NCBI GenBank assembly: GCA_963662605.1
Contig: OY759785.1
Span: forward strand, 1,674,001 to 1,738,000
DNA from: G963662605 sp963662605
GTDB taxonomy: Bacteria > Bacteroidota > Ignavibacteria > Ignavibacteriales > Ignavibacteriaceae
DNA length: 64,000 bases
Direction of reading: 5' to 3'
Under the pieces are notes generated by a model, which was given only the letters and a program-made list of their open reading frames with translations, ran no database searches and was not told the DNA's origin. Positions 1 through 7,151 of the stretch are shown here, one piece after another. Both the position numbers and the translations under genes were made by a program. The first letter of the stretch is position 1, and every line of letters begins with the position of its first letter.

Positions 1-877
1 GAGAAAGTATTATGACTCGCTGTTAGGTGATGTCATCGGTTTTGGGGCAAAAGAATTAGAGGCTACACAAAAGGCCTTGTCGAATGTTGAAAGTGCCGTA
101 GGCAATATGTATAAGCTTCAGGAGGCAAAAGGTAAGGCTGTTGCTGATGGTTATCGCACGACCGAAAACGATAAAGCTGATACGGATAAAAAAGCAGAGT
201 TGGCGAAAGCGAGAACTGCGGCACAAAAAGAAGCAATTGAGGAAAAATATACAAAACGAAAAGAGAAGATTGATGAAGAAGCAAAACGTAAAGGGCAGGA
301 AAAAGTTAAAACTCTTTTCGCGATTCAAAAGGCAGTACAAATTGCTAATGCATTTGTGAATACATACTCAGGAGCGACTGCTGCACTTGCACCGCCGCCG
401 CTTGGAGCTGGTCCTATTATGGGTCCGATTATTGCCGGCACAACTATCGCGGCCGGGCTCGCTAATATTGCAGTGATAGCAGCGCAGGATCTTCCGAAGT
501 TCGCGGAAGGTACACGATATGTCGAGGGTCCGGGTGATGGGAAGAGTGATTCTATATTAGCAATGCTTAGCCGGGGCGAGCGTGTTATTCCTGCCGATAT
601 GAATGCTCGTTATGGGTTGTTGTTCGACAACATTATGATGGGCAGGCATGATAATGTACAATACAATCCGGCTACGTTCGGAGCAATTAATGCGATGTAC
701 ACTACTACGGTTAGCGTGGATAATAAGGGTACGCATGATAGGCTTGAACGTGTAGAAACTGCAATTACTAACTTACACGAGGGCATGGCAAGCGGCGGTA
801 TACTGGCAAAGGTAACAAGCGACCAGGCGGCGAGGATTGTAGCGGCCGGGTTGGCGGCACTTAGAAAAACGAAATGA
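1..877 (+). CDS. Phage tail tape-measure protein, C-terminal part
   Basis: The reading frame is open from the first bases of the window, so this is the C-terminal part of a longer protein. The visible part starts with a lysine/glutamate-rich region likely to be coiled coil. An Ala/Gly-rich hydrophobic stretch (APPPLGAGPIMG) follows, then a tail with the motif SRGERVIPA, which is common at the end of siphophage tape-measure proteins. Such proteins set tail length and help genome entry. The next gene, 118 bp downstream, also looks like a tail gene. The TTG at 77 is an internal codon, not a credible start. Function is inferred from the C-terminal motif and context. Confidence 0.6.
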   Translation, partial: RKYYDSLLGDVIGFGAKELEATQKALSNVESAVGNMYKLQEAKGKAVADGYRTTENDKADTDKKAELAKARTAAQKEAIEEKYTKRKEKIDEEAKRKGQEKVKTLFAIQKAVQIANAFVNTYSGATAALAPPPLGAGPIMGPIIAGTTIAAGLANIAVIAAQDLPKFAEGTRYVEGPGDGKSDSILAMLSRGERVIPADMNARYGLLFDNIMMGRHDNVQYNPATFGAINAMYTTTVSVDNKGTHDRLERVETAITNLHEGMASGGILAKVTSDQAARIVAAGLAALRKTK

Positions 878-879
878 AA

Positions 880-910
880 AATTCACGCAAAGACGCGAAG
901 GCGCAAAAAA
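880..910. repeat. Dispersed intergenic repeat, copy 1
   Basis: A short element beginning aattcacgcaaag and ending gcgcaaa lies just after the tape-measure stop. Related elements occur at 3031-3060 and, in reverse orientation, inside the duplicated units at 17853-18032 and 18106-18285. Confidence 0.5.
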
Positions 911-941
911 TAAATTTGTAAAAGGCCCTCAACCCCGTCCC

Positions 942-980
942 TCCCGACGAGTCGGGACAAGCTTTCTCCCAGAGGGAGAA
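942..980. repeat. Two short palindromes before the tail protein gene
   Basis: TCCCGAC-GA-GTCGGGA at 942-957 and TTCTCCC-AGA-GGGAGAA at 964-980 are both perfect hairpins. The likely ribosome binding site GGGAGA (981-986) for the next gene begins directly after the second one, so the hairpin could affect its translation. Confidence 0.5.
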
Positions 981-994
981 GGGAGAAAAAAAAG

Positions 995-3019
995 ATGAGA
1001 AGAGTATTATTTAGAGAGTATGATTTAGCTAATACGATAAGCGGTGTACGCGGGAGTAAGGTTATTACCGGCGGTACCGGTGCATATTTTACTGACCTTG
1101 TAGTAGGTGCACCGATAGAGTTTGATAACGGAACATTTCTCGGATTTGTTGAGCAGATAAATAATGACGGCGAATTAATTCTTGATAGGGTATCGCTATG
1201 GACGTTCAGTGATGAAAATTATTGGATTGATTGGACGATGTTTGTTATCAGCACCGGCGCTATTAATCGCCGCATTGAAAGCGACATGCCCGGCGAAGCG
1301 AACATACAAGTATACGATAACGTGGACGCTTCATTTTATTTAGGCGATATGAAATATTATCCGAAGTATTTACAACAGGAAGGTGAAGAACCAATATTAG
1401 CGACAATCACTAACCCGGTTAAGAAGGCCTTCGCGCGAAATTTAGACAGTCGAAAAAGATTTTTGATCAGGATAAAAGAAAGCAAGTTTGATTATCTGCC
1501 AGCAAAGCGATTAATGACAGCGAATTTAAAAGATATAGTAAATGAAAACGGGGAATATATAGTAGCGTTGACAAAGGGAATAATAAGTAAAATGCGATTT
1601 GAAGGCATGATAGATTTCAGCAGCATCAAATCGCCGGTGTATTATGACGGAGAGGTGGAAATTTCTTTTGAGAAAAATTTTCAAATAATGGATAAGCTCT
1701 CTGCGTTAAATACGATTGCATTAACGGAAACGAGAACGGGCGGAAAATTCAAACCTGATATTATCGGGAATGTTGATTATGAGAATGTGCGATGCGGAAA
1801 AAATGCCGGGGATGATAATTTTTGGTTGTACTATTATAATGATACGGTAAACCAAAGCTTGACAAATGCGAATACTCCGGAGATTGGTACGATTATAAGA
1901 AATTATCAAAGCGGGACAGATAAATACATCTTGCTGACATTTAAGGCAATTGATACAAGTTACTTCCCGGAAGGATGCGCGCATTATTGCGGCATATCCA
2001 ATTACGGATTATATAAAAGCAATTCCGGGGACTGGGGACGTGCGCCGCAGAATTATGATTTTCTATATAAATTATTCGCCGGTGAAGATATATATATTTA
2101 TCAAGATGGTGTTACGAAAACTTTGCGAAAGTATAACGGAACAACATTTACGGCTACCGGCAGGGAAATTATTGCATTGAATGCGGTGGCTTTACTTAAG
2201 GCAATATTGAAAAATAAATGGCCGGATTTAGAGTTTGTAAATAATTTAAAAAATACAAACGGCACGTCTTTGAATAGTGTACCGATGCAGCTTGATTTTG
2301 TATTCCAATTATTAAACAGTTTGCCATTAGACAAAGAACCGCTGGACGCTGTTAAGACGCTGACCAGCGCAATGCAATGCTATTTGTACACGGATATTTT
2401 CGGACGATTTGTAATTGATAATAGGCAAGGATGGGGCGCTAACGGGCAATACGCGGATGTAGTTCAAATATTAGAACATGCATCATTGAAAAAATTAACG
2501 CGAAATGAGTTTGACGATAAATTAGTTGACGCGGTACAGATAAATGTTTCATCCTGGATTCCGGATCCGGATAATGATGGTGAATATTTCGACGGCGTTG
2601 GCTATGCATATAAAAAACTCGGAATAAAACCGCGAAACAAATTAACGAAAGATGTAGTGCCCGATATTTTGACTCTTCAACGTTATGGATTTACAATTAA
2701 TGCTGATGCAACATTGAGTTATCCGGGACTATCCGGACAGGCCAACATGCTCAACAAATACGGTGACCTAATGGCGGCGGAATATCTTACAATATATGGA
2801 AGCAGGCATAGCAGCTATGACGCGGAGGAAGTGAGTATATCATGGGAGCGAATGGATTGGGACCTTATGCACGCGGTTGATAAGTTAGGAGTCCGTTATT
2901 TTCTGAGCAATATAAAAGAGGAGGAAAGCGGCGACGGATCGTTTAAGATGATTGAGGTGGACGGCCACGATTACAATTTAGAAACGGTCGTGGTGGGGGT
3001 TAATCCGGATGAGCAGTAG
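995..3019 (+). CDS. Phage tail/baseplate-associated protein, unknown family
   Basis: A 674-residue protein without transmembrane segments or a family I can name. The ATG at 995 has GGGAGA 8 bases upstream. The N-terminus is rich in beta-forming sequence (GVRGSKVITGGTGAYFTDL). The protein sits between the tape-measure and tail-fibre genes, where many phages encode distal tail, hub or baseplate proteins, so a role in the tail tip is the most likely reading. The assignment rests on position and size only. A strongly diverged hub protein would look the same. Confidence 0.45.
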   Translation: MRRVLFREYDLANTISGVRGSKVITGGTGAYFTDLVVGAPIEFDNGTFLGFVEQINNDGELILDRVSLWTFSDENYWIDWTMFVISTGAINRRIESDMPGEANIQVYDNVDASFYLGDMKYYPKYLQQEGEEPILATITNPVKKAFARNLDSRKRFLIRIKESKFDYLPAKRLMTANLKDIVNENGEYIVALTKGIISKMRFEGMIDFSSIKSPVYYDGEVEISFEKNFQIMDKLSALNTIALTETRTGGKFKPDIIGNVDYENVRCGKNAGDDNFWLYYYNDTVNQSLTNANTPEIGTIIRNYQSGTDKYILLTFKAIDTSYFPEGCAHYCGISNYGLYKSNSGDWGRAPQNYDFLYKLFAGEDIYIYQDGVTKTLRKYNGTTFTATGREIIALNAVALLKAILKNKWPDLEFVNNLKNTNGTSLNSVPMQLDFVFQLLNSLPLDKEPLDAVKTLTSAMQCYLYTDIFGRFVIDNRQGWGANGQYADVVQILEHASLKKLTRNEFDDKLVDAVQINVSSWIPDPDNDGEYFDGVGYAYKKLGIKPRNKLTKDVVPDILTLQRYGFTINADATLSYPGLSGQANMLNKYGDLMAAEYLTIYGSRHSSYDAEEVSISWERMDWDLMHAVDKLGVRYFLSNIKEEESGDGSFKMIEVDGHDYNLETVVVGVNPDEQ

Positions 3020-3030
3020 TGCAAAAAAAG

Positions 3031-3060
3031 AATTCACGCTAAGGCGCTAAGACGCAAAGA
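3031..3060. repeat. Dispersed intergenic repeat, copy 2
   Basis: The element aattcacgctaagg...gacgcaaaga follows the tail protein stop and resembles the copy at 880-910. It is seen directly in sequence. Confidence 0.5.
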
Positions 3061-3107
3061 AATATTTATATGAAAAAGAAAATCAAAAAAAATGATTGGA
3101 GTTTAAA

Positions 3108-5186
3108 ATGCCTGGGATAGAAGATATTGAAATTAGAATAAAAGATTTGGAAAGTGAAGCAGGGACCGGCTACGAAACTGATTTTTTTATTGTTGATAGA
3201 GAGAGTCAAACTCTGAAGATTAAACCGAATATCATGCTTGCAGCGTTTCGATTAGCAACGAGTGAGCTGAAAGGATTGATGTCTCCGGAGGATAAGCAGA
3301 AGGTACACGCGCATGCTAACGCGGCCGCGTTAGCATTGATTACTGAATTACTAATTACCGCGTGGAATAATGCTGTTTCGACTTTGCCTAATAAAGCTGA
3401 TTTGGAAAATGGTAAAGTACCGGCTGCACAATTGCCCTCTTATGTTGATGATGTAATTGAGGTTGCCGATTACGCGCATTTGCCTGAGGTGGGAGAAACA
3501 GGAAAACTTTATACGACACTTTATGAAAATAAAATATATCGGTGGAGCGGCAGCGCATATGCCGAAGTATCGGCAAGTATAGTGCTTGGTGAAACTTCAT
3601 CAACGGCGTATAGAGGGGACAGGGGAAAGGCTGCATATGATGCTATGCACACGCATGCTAACATGTCGTTGCTTAATACGCTGTTGACCATGAAGAAAAC
3701 AATTGTGACTGTAACGGAAACGGTCCCGGATTTTATCGGGCAGATAGGAGAGGATTCCGAAAATAGATTTTATATAGGAAAATCGAAAACGGGAACGATG
3801 TGGGAGGCATTACTAACAACGAATGATCTGCCGATTGTGAGCAGCGAGCAGGATGGATTGATGACGAGCATATTATATAACATATTATCGTTTATATCTA
3901 AGGATGAAGACGGAAATGTTATTCTTAATATTCCAACGGACGGACAGGATTCAAAAAAAATAATTTTTACCGGTACGAATGATGCACAGGTAGTTGAGAT
4001 TAATGAGGCTGAAGGTATTAAGGTGCTCGCGGGAATGATCCAAGTGTCTGATGAAACGAAGAGTTGGAAATTTGGAATATCCGGTGATGATTTTGTTTTA
4101 TATAAATATGAAAATTCTGCATGGACTCAATTTTTAACATTTGCAGGTGCAAAGGCTGTACTGAATAATGTTTCGATCAACGAGGTTGGAGATACGGTTA
4201 TACAGCTTAATGCAAACGGACAGGATGCAACCGCACTCCGGGTGCTAGACTCCGGAGGCAACGAGCTGTTTATATTAAATGAAAGTGACGGCGCGGAGTT
4301 TTTATGCACTGTCGTTGGCATTACTAAAGCGATGGTGGGGTTGGGTAATGTAGATGATACATCTGATGCGAATAAACCGATATCTAATGCGGCAGCAACA
4401 GCGCTCGCGACAAAGGCGGATTTAGTTGATGGCAAAGTACCGGCAACACAATTGCCGAGCTACGTTGACGATGTAATCGAAGCGGCCGACACAGCTCATT
4501 TCCCGACTACGGGAGAAACTGGAAAGATATACGTTGCGCTTGACACTAATAAAACATATCGTTGGAGTGGCTCTACTTACGTTGAAATTTCCGCGTCAAT
4601 TACTCTTGGTGAAACATCGGCGACGGCATATAGGGGAGATCGCGGAAAGGCAGCACATGAGCACGCGGAAATAATAACCGGGAATCCGCATGGAACAACT
4701 AAGGCGGATTTGGGATTAGGTAATGTTGATAATACAGCGGATGCAAATAAGCCGGTAAGCACAGCACAGGCGGAAGCGATTGCCCTTGCGCCTTACGTGA
4801 TGCGCACGCAGAATATTCAAGGGCAGAGTCTGTTAGCGAACACAACATATTATTTCGGCGGGATGTCGTACAACTTGGCCACAACAGGAAGCACCAGGCG
4901 ATTACCCATCGCGAAATCGGGTAAAATAAATATAGTGTGCGGTTATTTCTATGCCTCGAACGCCGGGAGCGCGCAAACATCCGCGCTATATATTGTTGTG
5001 AATAACTTAAATAGCTACATGATAAGCAATGCAATTGTATTCAACGCGATGATTAATTCATTTAATGTAACTGGATTGAATATACCAGTATTCGCGGGCG
5101 ATTACGTAGAGTTTAAATTGGTCACCGGGGCGTTTACGACAGCGCCGTCGGGGGTGTGGAGTGAAATTTTCTTAGGAATTAATTAG
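3108..5186 (+). CDS. Phage tail fibre protein with duplicated module
   Basis: About 692 residues. I chose the ATG at 3108 because GGAG lies 7 bases upstream; the frame also allows a TTG at 3096. The protein contains two copies of a module of about 80 residues running from KADL..GKVPA.QLPSYVDDVIE to YRGDRGKAA. Two GLGNVD.T.DANKP motifs are also present; these are typical of tail fibres and phage collar/fibre repeats. The C-terminal 130 residues differ and probably bind the host surface. The polysaccharide locus elsewhere in this window encodes the sort of surface such fibres recognise, though nothing links them directly. A terminator follows the gene. Confidence 0.75.
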   Translation: MPGIEDIEIRIKDLESEAGTGYETDFFIVDRESQTLKIKPNIMLAAFRLATSELKGLMSPEDKQKVHAHANAAALALITELLITAWNNAVSTLPNKADLENGKVPAAQLPSYVDDVIEVADYAHLPEVGETGKLYTTLYENKIYRWSGSAYAEVSASIVLGETSSTAYRGDRGKAAYDAMHTHANMSLLNTLLTMKKTIVTVTETVPDFIGQIGEDSENRFYIGKSKTGTMWEALLTTNDLPIVSSEQDGLMTSILYNILSFISKDEDGNVILNIPTDGQDSKKIIFTGTNDAQVVEINEAEGIKVLAGMIQVSDETKSWKFGISGDDFVLYKYENSAWTQFLTFAGAKAVLNNVSINEVGDTVIQLNANGQDATALRVLDSGGNELFILNESDGAEFLCTVVGITKAMVGLGNVDDTSDANKPISNAAATALATKADLVDGKVPATQLPSYVDDVIEAADTAHFPTTGETGKIYVALDTNKTYRWSGSTYVEISASITLGETSATAYRGDRGKAAHEHAEIITGNPHGTTKADLGLGNVDNTADANKPVSTAQAEAIALAPYVMRTQNIQGQSLLANTTYYFGGMSYNLATTGSTRRLPIAKSGKINIVCGYFYASNAGSAQTSALYIVVNNLNSYMISNAIVFNAMINSFNVTGLNIPVFAGDYVEFKLVTGAFTTAPSGVWSEIFLGIN
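3393..3637 (+). repeat. Tail-fibre module, copy 1
   Basis: First copy of an in-gene repeat of about 245 bp. It aligns without gaps to 4413-4657, an offset of exactly 1020 bases. Confidence 0.75.
4413..4657 (+). repeat. Tail-fibre module, copy 2
   Basis: Second copy of the in-gene repeat at 3393-3637. The protein similarity is higher than the DNA identity, which indicates an old duplication kept in frame. Confidence 0.75.
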
Positions 5187-5190
5187 TTTT

Positions 5191-5258
5191 CGATACACCC
5201 GCCTGGCTTCTCGATACGTCACGTTTGAGCGTGACACTCGAAGACCGGCGGGCACTCG
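5191..5258. repeat. Long imperfect palindrome (REP-like)
   Basis: The segment folds on itself. The centre is GTCACG-TTTGAG-CGTGAC (5218-5235), flanked by CTTC/GAAG, then CCCGCC/GGCGGG, then CGATAC/CACTCG. The arms are imperfect outside the centre. It sits between the tail fibre stop and the terminator, as REP-type elements often do. Confidence 0.55.
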
Positions 5259-5280
5259 AACACCTTCGAGAAAGGTGAGA

Positions 5281-5308
5281 AATCCTGCAAAAATGCAGGA
5301 TTTTTTTT
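5281..5308 (+). terminator. Rho-independent terminator after the tail fibre
   Basis: Perfect 9-bp stem AATCCTGCA/TGCAGGATT with an AAAA loop (5281-5302), followed directly by a run of T. It ends the tail operon and isolates the following cassette. Confidence 0.85.
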
Positions 5309-5329
5309 GAAAAAAAGTGAAGAAAGTGC

Positions 5330-5358
5330 TTGACTTTGTATAACCAATAGGTTATATT
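5330..5358 (+). promoter_or_regulatory. Promoter of the prophage cargo cassette
   Basis: TTGACT (5330-5335) and TATATT (5353-5358) are separated by exactly 17 bases, a near-consensus sigma-70 layout. A leader of about 70 bases precedes the ATG at 5438. Confidence 0.65.
5339..5356. promoter_or_regulatory. Operator palindrome inside the cassette promoter
   Basis: Perfect inverted repeat TATAACC-AATA-GGTTATA lying between the -35 and -10 boxes and overlapping the -10. A dimeric repressor bound here would block transcription. The XRE protein encoded at 6154-6414 is the obvious candidate. Confidence 0.6.
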
Positions 5359-5437
5359 AGTATAAGTTCTTTAACAAATTCTTTGTCACAAACAACCGGC
5401 GGAGCCAGCCGGGAAAACAAAACAGGCAGAAAGAAAA

Positions 5438-5791
5438 ATGTTACCAAGAATAACCCCCAAGTACTTCATCGTCAAATCAACCGACTCTTATCACGCTGCC
5501 TTTTTATATGGGAATAAACTTAATCGGCAGAATGCCCTAATTGAATGCTGTTATGATCGCAAGCAGGCCGCCGATTCATTAACGGATATTATTCTTGATG
5601 CCAAAGGCGCCTATCCGACAACATTACGCAAGAACGGATCTGTTTACCAGGGCGACATCCACGAAGTAATATTCACGCGCTGCCAGAAGACTGTCTATCA
5701 TGATGTATGGACGTGGCATATATACACACGCGCTGAATTGATTAAGGAATTTCGGTTGTCTCGGAAAGAATACAAGAACTTAGTGTCATAA
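5438..5791 (+). CDS. Unknown small prophage cargo protein
   Basis: 117 residues with no family I recognise. It looks soluble, basic and compact, with several aromatic residues (HDVWTWHIYTR) and a basic C-terminus (RLSRKEYKNLVS). It is the first gene after an isolated promoter and is followed 40 bp later by another unknown gene and then an XRE regulator. The layout (terminator, own promoter, operator, small genes, regulator, attachment site) is that of a prophage moron or accessory cassette. A toxin, defence or superinfection-exclusion role is possible, but nothing in the residues proves it. Confidence 0.65.
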   Translation: MLPRITPKYFIVKSTDSYHAAFLYGNKLNRQNALIECCYDRKQAADSLTDIILDAKGAYPTTLRKNGSVYQGDIHEVIFTRCQKTVYHDVWTWHIYTRAELIKEFRLSRKEYKNLVS

Positions 5792-5831
5792 TCGGGGCAG
5801 GGTAACCCGCCTTTTATTTTGAAAGGAAAAC

Positions 5832-6167
5832 ATGGCTGAAAAATGGAAGACGCCGGCATTTTTATTGGGGTATGAACGAGATGGCGGGGAATATGTTGTC
5901 TATGCACGAGATCCGATCCTGATTGCCCGGGTAACGCATTTCGGGGATGATGAAGCAGCCTGGATGGCGGCGCAGAAGAACGTGGCATTGGGTGCAAGGA
6001 CGGTATTCAACGGAGATCACATCATGTTGGAATGCGTACACGGGATAACAAGCGGCGCAGTGCCGAATGATCAGGCCGGGGCGAATAGATTTGCGGAAAT
6101 TATGAGCAGAATGGGGGACTGGTATTTTTATATAATGAAGGAGCGAGAGGCGCATGACAGAAATTGA
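5832..6167 (+). CDS. Unknown small protein paired with an XRE regulator
   Basis: 111 residues. The ATG at 5832 has GAAAGGA upstream. The family is unrecognised; the protein is soluble, with a hydrophobic N-terminal strand region (FLLGYERDGGEYVVYA). Its 3' end overlaps the start of the next gene by 14 bases, so the two are translationally coupled. An overlapping small protein followed by a HigA-like protein is the order of HigB-HigA toxin-antitoxin pairs. However, I see no RelE/HigB-like residues, so toxin identity is only a hypothesis. Confidence 0.65.
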   Translation: MAEKWKTPAFLLGYERDGGEYVVYARDPILIARVTHFGDDEAAWMAAQKNVALGARTVFNGDHIMLECVHGITSGAVPNDQAGANRFAEIMSRMGDWYFYIMKEREAHDRN

Positions 6168-6414
6168 AAAATCAATTATCGAACTAATAAAAGCGATGCG
6201 TGGGGCAAGGGGCTTGACGCAAAAAGATCTTGCTGAAAAATTAAATACAAAACAATCAGCAATAGCTAGGCTGGAGAATGGTGGCCGGGGAATGACAATA
6301 CTCATGCTGTCAAGAATAGCTGAGGCATGCGGTTTTGAATTTTCAGTTGGTTTTAAATCAAAATACACAATAAAAAATGGGCTGATTTTAGGACCTATGA
6401 AGGCAAGCAATTGA
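6154..6414 (+). CDS. XRE-family (HigA-like) DNA-binding regulator
   Basis: 86 residues. A helix-turn-helix spans roughly residues 20-60, with the typical LTQKDLAEKL...KQSAIARLENG pattern, followed by a short C-terminal strand (FEFSVGFK) as in HigA-like antitoxins. It is probably a dimeric repressor. The 18-bp palindrome at 5339-5356 in the cassette promoter is the likely target, giving autoregulation. It overlaps the upstream gene by 14 bases. The last 65 bases before the attachment site hold no gene. Confidence 0.8.
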   Translation: MTEIEKSIIELIKAMRGARGLTQKDLAEKLNTKQSAIARLENGGRGMTILMLSRIAEACGFEFSVGFKSKYTIKNGLILGPMKASN

Positions 6415-6479
6415 GGCAAAGAAGAAAGGCGATAAGTAGGAAAATTCGAAAAATAACTAAAATCGAAAAAATAAAGATT

Positions 6480-6522
6480 ACTCATAATCAGCGGGTCGGA
6501 GGTTCAAGTCCTTCAGGGCCCA
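6480..6522 (+). pseudogene. Orphan 3' half of a tRNA (CAT anticodon); phage attachment site
   Basis: The sequence reads as tRNA from the anticodon loop onward. It has loop CTCATAA with anticodon CAT (6483-6485), 3' anticodon stem TCAGC, and variable loop GGGTC. The T arm is GGAGG-TTCAAGT-CCTTC (6498-6514), followed by acceptor strand AGGGCCC and discriminator A. CCA is not encoded. No D arm or 5' acceptor strand lies upstream, and the anticodon stem is broken on its 5' side. The gene is therefore not functional here. This is what remains when a phage integrates in a tRNA 3' half and the intact copy is rebuilt at the other end. Elongator Met or Ile2 cannot be told apart. Confidence 0.8.
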
Positions 6523-6527
6523 CGGGA

Positions 6528-6562
6528 AAAACCCTCGTTTGAATTAAAAACGAGGGTTTTTT
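6528..6562 (+). terminator. Terminator belonging to the disrupted tRNA
   Basis: Perfect stem AAAACCCTCGTTT/AAACGAGGGTTTT (6528-6540 and 6548-6560) followed by T residues. It lies 5 bases after the tRNA fragment, so it was probably the terminator of the original tRNA gene. Confidence 0.85.
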
Positions 6563-6601
6563 ATTTTAAAGAAGCTGATTGGGATGTGCCAAGTATGTCT
6601 A

Positions 6602-6623
6602 TTCAGTCTTCGAAAAGACTGAA
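6602..6623. other. Isolated perfect hairpin
   Basis: TTCAGTCTT-CGAA-AAGACTGAA, a 9-bp stem with a four-base loop and no T run. The rest of 6563-6782 shows nothing else I can name. The hairpin could belong to the leader of the gene at 6783. Confidence 0.4.
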
Positions 6624-6782
6624 ATTAGAAGTGGATTTCTGCATACTGAAAAAATATGGACAGAGTACAGACTAAGATTACCATTTTGTTTTGTCGTTTT
6701 TTCTGCCGGCTGTTGACGCTTCATTTTTTTCGATGATCTCAATTTTGGTCATCAATTCACACAATAATCAAAAAGGATACTT

Positions 6783-7064
6783 ATGTCGCTTGAAATAATG
6801 CAAGAAGAAAAACGCCCTCTGCAAACAGATGAAGAAGAATTAAAATACTTTTTTAGAAAAAAAGGAGGTCAAACCTTTGAGGCACAAAGACTAACATCCC
6901 GATTAAACGGTTTGGCTGATAGTTTTTCTTTTACTGCAGACTCAGGCTGGCGCAATGACTATAAACTGGATGCGCTGCCTGAGCTTCTTCATGTTATTAA
7001 AGAGTGCGCGGACGATTTATTGGTACTATTTACAAATGAATACGAAAGAATCTTAGAGCAATAG
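6783..7064 (+). CDS. Small hypothetical protein
   Basis: 93 residues with no recognised family. The N-terminal half is charged (EEKRPLQTDEEELKYFFRKK) and the C-terminal half is a likely amphipathic helix (LPELLHVIKECADDLLVLF). The ATG at 6783 follows an AAAAAGGATACTT stretch whose AAGG can serve as the ribosome binding site. It is the first gene on the chromosomal side of the attachment site. The composition is that of a small soluble helical protein. A hairpin follows its stop codon. Confidence 0.55.
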   Translation: MSLEIMQEEKRPLQTDEEELKYFFRKKGGQTFEAQRLTSRLNGLADSFSFTADSGWRNDYKLDALPELLHVIKECADDLLVLFTNEYERILEQ

Positions 7065-7077
7065 TTGCGGTAATATC

Positions 7078-7121
7078 AAATCTCAAGTCGAAACAAGCTG
7101 AAAGGTTTCGGCTTGAGATTT
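7078..7121. terminator. Hairpin between convergent genes, possible terminator
   Basis: Arms 7078-7093 and 7106-7121 (AAATCTCAAG...CTTGAGATTT, continuing as TCGAAA/TTTCGG) form a 16-bp stem with one mismatch. It lies between the 6783 gene and the HIRAN gene, which point at each other, so it may serve both. The T tract is weak. Confidence 0.55.
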
Positions 7122-7151
7122 ATCTTAAGTTGAAATCCGCATTGCAATACC

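Larger units (their letters stand above)
1..6522. mobile_element. Right end of an integrated tailed prophage
   Basis: Three large tail-type genes (tape measure C-terminus, tail/baseplate-like protein, tail fibre) are followed by a small cargo cassette and then an orphan tRNA 3' half at 6480-6522. The left end, integrase, capsid and packaging genes must lie outside the window. The tRNA fragment with its intact downstream terminator marks the phage-chromosome junction. The tail genes are seen directly; the boundary is inference. Confidence 0.7.

Noticed and set aside
5862..6485. Long minus-strand open frame of 207 codons in the prophage
   Set aside because: It runs antisense to two better-supported genes with good ribosome sites and crosses into the tRNA fragment. 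Its sequence is an antisense shadow with low-complexity composition.
6480..6522. Functional tRNA gene
   Set aside because: No D arm or 5' acceptor strand lies upstream and the anticodon stem is mismatched, so it cannot fold as a full tRNA.
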